64,000 bases of DNA from Massilia sp. W12 (GTDB lineage Bacteria; Pseudomonadota; Gammaproteobacteria; Burkholderiales; Burkholderiaceae_D). Each line of letters opens with the position of its first letter. Within the stretch, counting starts at the first letter, position 1. The notes below the pieces were generated by a model. The model made no database searches, was not told where the DNA came from, and worked only from the letters and a program-made list of their open reading frames with translations. A program made the translations under genes and the position numbers. Below, piece after piece: positions 60,221 to 64,000 of the stretch. The DNA is taken from positions 3,782,001 through 3,846,000 of the forward strand of contig NZ_CP147776.1 of NCBI RefSeq assembly GCF_037300705.1. The letters are read 5' to 3'.

Positions 60221-61063
60221 TTAACGTCCCATAGAAATAAATTTTTTCAAGACCAGCATGACCTGATTGATGGCGATGGGTTTATCGAGCATGCCTTCCG
60301 CGCCGGCGGCGTGCGCCGCCTCGCTGTCATATTCGCGGCCACGCTCAAGCAGCAAAATCACCGCGCAGCGCCGCGCAATGCCCTGACTGGCGGCTTGCGC
60401 GGAAACGATTTGCTTGATGTCGCGACACATGGCGTAAGGATCAAAGCCCATATTGGTGTTAAGCAACACCACGCCGACCGGATTGCGATTGCAATACGCC
60501 ATCACTTCATCCGGGCGCGACAATTGATCAGCCGCCAGATGGTAGCGCGACAGCAATTCATTTAATTGATCGCATAAATGTTGCTGATGATCGACCAGCA
60601 ACACTCCGCCATGGACCGCCGGGCGGCGCATTTTGATGTACTCGGATTGATCTGTCAGATCAAAATCAATGCGCGGGCGGCGTCTGCGGTCTGGCACGGA
60701 AACCAGTTCATGCGCCGCCAGGCGGGAAATAGAATCCGCGCGCACGCCAACCAAAATCGCCAAGTGCTGCAAGAGTTTTTCCCACACCACAGGATGCGGG
60801 GCCCAAGGCCATGGCACATCCAGCGATGGTTTGCCAATCAGCAAAGCCGGCTGCGCCGCGCCCGGATTCAAACCGGACAAACTCGCCAAAGCTTTCGGGT
60901 CTAAGCCATTCACCAGATACAAATCAGGATCTTGCAAGCTGTCTTCGTGCAAACAGTAATAACCGGGGGTGACAGATTGCTCAGCAGCGAAGCGCATGCG
61001 GAAATCGGCAGTCTGCTGCGCATCAAAGCCGATCAGACGCAGGGCGAAGGGGTAGGTTTGCAT
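60221..61063 (-). CDS. response-regulator-like protein with degenerate receiver
   Basis: A 280-residue protein with a C-terminal receiver-like domain (~residues 152-280): GGVLLVDHQQHL (D158), GVVLLNTNMGF and GMLDKPIAI (K261). The phospho-acceptor position is N202 (AAC codon) instead of Asp. The second acidic residue next to D158 is His. The N-terminal half has a faint receiver-like plan (LRLIGFDAQQTADF, DLYLVNGLD). No HTH is attached. It would not be phosphorylated normally, so it is probably a scaffold or constitutively active type. The start choice is uncertain. Confidence 0.7.
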   Translation of the reverse strand: MQTYPFALRLIGFDAQQTADFRMRFAAEQSVTPGYYCLHEDSLQDPDLYLVNGLDPKALASLSGLNPGAAQPALLIGKPSLDVPWPWAPHPVVWEKLLQHLAILVGVRADSISRLAAHELVSVPDRRRRPRIDFDLTDQSEYIKMRRPAVHGGVLLVDHQQHLCDQLNELLSRYHLAADQLSRPDEVMAYCNRNPVGVVLLNTNMGFDPYAMCRDIKQIVSAQAASQGIARRCAVILLLERGREYDSEAAHAAGAEGMLDKPIAINQVMLVLKKFISMGR

Positions 61064-61488
61064 ATTATTGTGCTTTCGGCAAAGGTGAAATCCCGCTGCA
61101 TGCAAATGCTGCATGCGCCAGATGGGAGTTTGCCGGGTTTTAGGGCTGGCTGCAACTTGCGTTTATGTCAAAGCGGGCGGGCCGGGCTGAAATACAGCAA
61201 GGCGGAATCAAGTAAACGCGGGGCACGCCCGGCGCCAAGGACATGTGCCTATTTCGGCATGCAGATCGGCACAAACGCGGCATTGCATTGGAGCTGAAGC
61301 CATGCTCAAAAACATAGCACAGAGGCAGGCAAGAACAGCGCGACTGGACTTTGCGACATACCGGATTGCAAGCAGACTGCCACCCTCAGTGCGGATCACA
61401 GCTGCTGCGCGACGGCCAGGATGGTTTTGCAGATCTATGGAAAATGCCGCAAAAAGAGCGCTGCAAGTGTTTGCAGGCTGGCGGTTTA

Positions 61489-61727
61489 TCAACATTCGTA
61501 AGAGCCGGCGTCAAGCGCGCCATCGGATTCAATCTGTTTCAGCAGCAAGCCCTGCACGATGCGTATTTCTCGCATTCAGTTTCGGCATGCGCCTTGGCGA
61601 TTTCTGCTGAGACCTTGCCCGCGACCTGCAGCATCTCCCTATGCCACAGTTTCTGGCAGCCACTCAGGTGTGCTTCGCAATCTTGCATGGTCATGGGAAT
61701 GCGGCGCATAGCCTGCAGTTCGACCAT
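61489..61727 (-). pseudogene. possible frame-disrupted small gene
   Basis: Two adjacent protein-like pieces in different frames. The first starts MVELQAMRRIPMTMQDCEAH and runs to AKAHAETEC before a stop. The second, in the +2 frame, reads MREIRIVQGLLLKQIESDGA and ends in TGA. A single-base indel near 61575 would join them. The family is unknown. It may instead be two unrelated chance frames. Confidence 0.25.
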
Positions 61728-61809
61728 ATCCAGATGAGGACAAGCCCTAATCAATCGAAACCCCTGACCGGCACTAAGAAGCAATACCGGTCAGGCAGCA
61801 AGCGCATGC

Positions 61810-61962
61810 TTAAAACAGAAAATCAGGCTGCGGATTGGCGATCAAGGTGACGGCATCGTTTGCGGACGCCAGATTAAAGTAGTCATTCTTGATAAAGTTG
61901 TCATGATCATCGTCTTCAACATCTTCTTCTGGAAGCAAAAATAAGTTCAGCAGTTCGGACAT
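61810..61962 (-). CDS. small acidic protein, 50 residues
   Basis: A short ORF with a strong RBS (CAGGAG) before the ATG at 61962. Its start is MSELLNLFLLPEEDVEDDDH; the rest is DNFIKNDYFNLAS and NDAVTLIANPQPDFLF. It is highly acidic, with a hydrophobic N-terminal helix. Function unknown. No modification enzyme lies next to it, so a RiPP precursor role is unlikely. Codon use and the RBS favour a real gene. Confidence 0.5.
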   Translation of the reverse strand: MSELLNLFLLPEEDVEDDDHDNFIKNDYFNLASANDAVTLIANPQPDFLF

Positions 61963-62295
61963 ACATTTCTCCTGTTGAGTGATAAGTGAATCGACACGGA
62001 ATCGTTCCGCGCAATAATTGTATTGTATCACAGCAACTTTTTTTTGAATAGCATTACAGCACAACAGTGGTGAAATTTTTCAAATCAGGCAGATCAGAAG
62101 AGAGGCGCTCGCAGCTGTCAAAGCCCCATCACGGAAAGATCTCCGCCCCGCTGGCGCGAGACGCCAGCGCCTTGCCAGCATAGCCGCGCTTGTTTTGCAC
62201 ACTGCGGCGCAATGGAAAAATGCCGGCGCAAGAATGCACGCTGAATCGACCGCGTTTCCGCGCCAACAATCTTCGTCGCGCGCCATGCCCCCCCA
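61963..62295. other. intergenic stretch
   Basis: No recognisable gene; one 82-codon minus-strand frame (62118-62366) has no recognisable domain. The AT-rich part at 62010-62060 may carry the promoter of the small acidic gene. Confidence 0.4.
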
Positions 62296-62484
62296 TCACA
62301 GCAGAGAAACGCCGATGCCGGCTGCCAGCAATATGGCGAAATCGCCGACCTCTTGCGGTATTTCATGCGCCACCACGGCCAAGGTGGTGGCCCAGCCCAA
62401 GGCCGGGTCAGTCAGAAAAGCCGCAGCAATCAACAGCCCGTCTGTAAAATTGTGCACCCCATCGCCGACCTGAATGCCAATCAC
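62296..62484 (-). pseudogene. ZIP-family metal transporter fragment
   Basis: About 63 codons of a ZIP (ZupT-like) zinc/iron permease. It holds [19 protein letters not shown] and [19 protein letters not shown], the metal-binding helices 4 and 5 of the family. The N-terminal half is missing, cut where the HsdR fragment begins. The C-terminal part ends in a premature TGA. It is clearly not functional. Confidence 0.7.
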
Positions 62485-62486
62485 AG

Positions 62487-62711
62487 CGGGAGCGGCAGGC
62501 GACTGAGCAGGCGCGTCAGGCCGTCATGGCCAATAGCATCGAAAACTTCGAGCCCGTATTCAACAAGCAGCTTGAGAACCTGTTCATCGAGCGCATGCAT
62601 GGCAACGAAGAAATCTTTGTACGTCTGATGAACGATGAGGCGTTCAGGAATATTGCGGCGAGCCATCTGATGCGGGCCGTGTACCAACAGGTTAAGGCGG
62701 CGGAGAATTGA
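62487..62711 (+). pseudogene. type I restriction HsdR C-terminal fragment
   Basis: About 74 codons that read like the extreme C-terminus of a type I restriction endonuclease subunit R: ENFEPVFNKQLENLFIERM, HGNEEIFVRLMNDEAFRNIA, SHLMRAVYQQVK. The ORF ends in TGA at 62709-62711. The rest of HsdR is absent. It lies head-on against the ZIP fragment and ends just before a strong terminator. It marks a lost restriction system. Confidence 0.6.
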
Positions 62712-62720
62712 ATCTGTTTC

Positions 62721-62756
62721 AAAAGATAAGCCCGGCATGAGCCGGGCTTATCTTTT
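62721..62756. terminator. strong bidirectional terminator
   Basis: Perfect 16-bp arms (AAAAGATAAGCCCGGC and its complement) with ATGA loop. A/T-rich ends on both sides allow function in both directions. It follows the HsdR fragment. Confidence 0.85.
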
Positions 62757-62889
62757 GCGGGGGCGGGCGCTTTCGCTGCGTTTTTGCCTCACTTGCGCTA
62801 CCGCCCACGGAACTGCTCGCAAAGCGCTGTTTCTGGTCTTTGCTCGCCCCGCGTCCGTACCGGACGCGGATACGCGCTGCTGCGTCGAT

Positions 62890-62940
62890 CTGATTCAAAT
62901 GAAAATGGCCACACAAGGTGGCCATTTTCATTTGAATCAG
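62890..62940. repeat. 23-bp perfect inverted repeat next to tmRNA
   Basis: CTGATTCAAATGAAAATGGC plus CAC, a 5-nt loop (ACAAG), then the exact complement. The right arm ends at the base before the tmRNA CCA. It likely serves as the tmRNA 3' terminator/processing structure. It has no T-run beyond the stem. Confidence 0.8.
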
Positions 62941-63301
62941 TGGTGGAGGCGGCGGGAATCGAACCCGCGTCCGCAAGCCCTCTACAGGCAGTTCTACATA
63001 CTTAGCGCTGTCATTTAATTTAATCCTGACGCCGCGGACGCACACGCTGCTTCAGGACGAGTCCACCTATTGTTTAAGTTTGAATCAAGCGGCCCGACTC
63101 AAACCGATTCCCTGTAAATGACTCCGCTGCTGTTGCCAGCCCGCCCCAGGGAAGAAGCGGTGCGGAGCAGGCCGGGATTAAGCGGCCAGTGCGTACGAGT
63201 TATCGTTAGCGTTTGTTTTTTTCTGGATGTATTTACGAGGTAACCAGTCCTCGGTATGCCCTGCTCTGCTTTGCAACCCACGTCGAAACCAGGTCGCCCC
63301 C
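62941..63301 (-). ncRNA. ssrA: tmRNA
   Basis: The transfer-messenger RNA, which rescues stalled ribosomes. The 5' end GGGGGCGACCTGGTTTCGAC (from 63301) pairs with the 3' CGCCTCC before an encoded CCA (62941-62943). The T-arm GGGAATCGAACCC-type sequence is seen near 62950-62970. The tag frame is at 63178-63210 and encodes ANDNSYALAA, close to E. coli ANDENYALAA, followed by TAA. The length is 361 nt, normal for betaproteobacteria. Its 3' end is a classic integrase target. Confidence 0.97.
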
Positions 63302-63313
63302 AGATGAGAAACG

Positions 63314-63319
63314 ATTATA
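63314..63319 (-). promoter_or_regulatory. -10 element of ssrA
   Basis: Perfect TATAAT on the minus strand, 12 bp before the mature 5' end of tmRNA. The -35 region is not close to consensus. Confidence 0.6.
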
Positions 63320-63361
63320 ACCGCATTTCTCACCCTGCGCTGCGCAAACCGGATTGCGCAC

Positions 63362-64000
63362 TCAAATGCTGACGCTGTTCGGAATCAAGGACGGCAGCTG
63401 ATACACATACGGCAGCACGCGGTGTTGATTGCGTTTGCGGATCTCGACTTCGATTTGCGCCAATTCGGCTTGGAAGGCCGCCACCACATCGCGCGCCTTG
63501 TCATCCTGAAAATACGGGGTGCAGGGCGAGCCGGGGTAGTGTCCCAGGGTGTCATATTGAATATCACTGAGCAAATATTCAAAGGAAAAGGTGTACAACA
63601 CCAGGTCCAGCGGCGGATACCAGGGCAGCAAATCGGCGCGCTGCTGCAATTGCGTGGCGCGGGTCGGCATCGGCCGGTACACCGTGCCGATCACGCAGGG
63701 CGCATACGACATCAGCGGGAATTGCGCATAGTTCACTGCGGCATGCTTTGGCCCGCACACATAAATCAAGCCGGCGATCAATTCAATTAAATATTCCAGG
63801 CTGTCGATTTCATAGGGACGCGCCGGGTCGCCGGTGGCGCGCAGACCGCGCAAGCCCTGCCAGGCGGCATGGCGCGGTGAGCACAGTTCATGGATGAAGC
63901 CTTGCAATTCCATATCCTCGCGCACATCGCCGTCATGCCGGTAATACAGGCGCAGATAAGCGCTGACATAGTTTTTAATCGCACGCCAGATCAATAAGGT
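63362..64000 (-). CDS. bacterial lipoxygenase, C-terminal part
   Basis: The last ~212 residues of a lipoxygenase, an iron dioxygenase that forms fatty-acid hydroperoxides; the N-terminal part lies beyond the right edge. GPKHAAVNYAQFPLMSYAP carries the conserved His and Asn iron ligands. The chain ends in LPSLIPNSVSI; the C-terminal Ile carboxylate is the last iron ligand in the family. An apparent start at 63994 is only the edge of the window. Bacterial lipoxygenases are patchy and often exported. Confidence 0.9.
   Translation of the reverse strand, partial: TLLIWRAIKNYVSAYLRLYYRHDGDVREDMELQGFIHELCSPRHAAWQGLRGLRATGDPARPYEIDSLEYLIELIAGLIYVCGPKHAAVNYAQFPLMSYAPCVIGTVYRPMPTRATQLQQRADLLPWYPPLDLVLYTFSFEYLLSDIQYDTLGHYPGSPCTPYFQDDKARDVVAAFQAELAQIEVEIRKRNQHRVLPYVYQLPSLIPNSVSI

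Overview
The window looks like a chromosomal segment of a betaproteobacterium of the order Burkholderiales, most likely in or near Oxalobacteraceae (Massilia/Duganella/Janthinobacterium-like). Three things suggest this: high GC with strong G/C third-position bias, the gene order cmk-rpsA-ihfB-lapA-lapB-ugd-rfaE1 with a ComEA-like gene and cysM alongside, and an intracellular PHB depolymerase and Entner-Doudoroff genes next to pgi. No database search was possible, so the taxon is an inference.

Layout. 1-2700: ilvD (cut by the left edge), a divergent LysR regulator and lgt. 2834-5800: an operon of a DyP-type heme peroxidase and two accessory proteins that resemble each other. 5998-8160: an M48 metallopeptidase and a DUF898 membrane protein. 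8354-14061: a tightly coupled five-gene cassette, each junction an ATGA overlap, encoding an HTH-tailed protein, a small possible anti-sigma-like protein, two SPFH/band-7-like proteins (one with a very long coiled coil) and a protein with a possible Lon-type Ser-Lys site. This is the best candidate here for an undescribed system. It is followed by an exported one-heme c-type protein.

16547-22474: central carbon metabolism (eda, edd, pgi) and PHB mobilisation (phaZ). 22708-29434: a complete type I Wadjet (JetABCD) anti-plasmid SMC system. 29776-35816: a histone-deacetylase-like hydrolase, then a coupled MoxR-DUF58-transglutaminase-MltB operon. 36184-45433: a small HTH protein, cysM, a ComEA-like secreted protein, and the conserved LPS-precursor/LPS-assembly/translation block (rfaE1, ugd, lapB, lapA, ihfB, rpsA, cmk).

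45564-59133: mostly exported or envelope proteins. These are two tandem lipases (one with the nucleophile Ser replaced by Gly), a propeller-type sensor kinase, a patatin lipoprotein, a propeller lipoprotein, a Cys-rich DUF1963-like protein, an MFS transporter and a TIGR03118 protein. 59388-62760 is a decayed stretch with a RAMA-type protein, a receiver-like protein lacking the phospho-Asp, a small acidic protein, and abutting fragments of a ZIP transporter and a type I restriction HsdR subunit. It ends at tmRNA (ssrA), a classic integration site. The C-terminal part of a bacterial lipoxygenase lies at the right edge.

No rRNA, tRNA, CRISPR array or intact insertion sequence was recognised.
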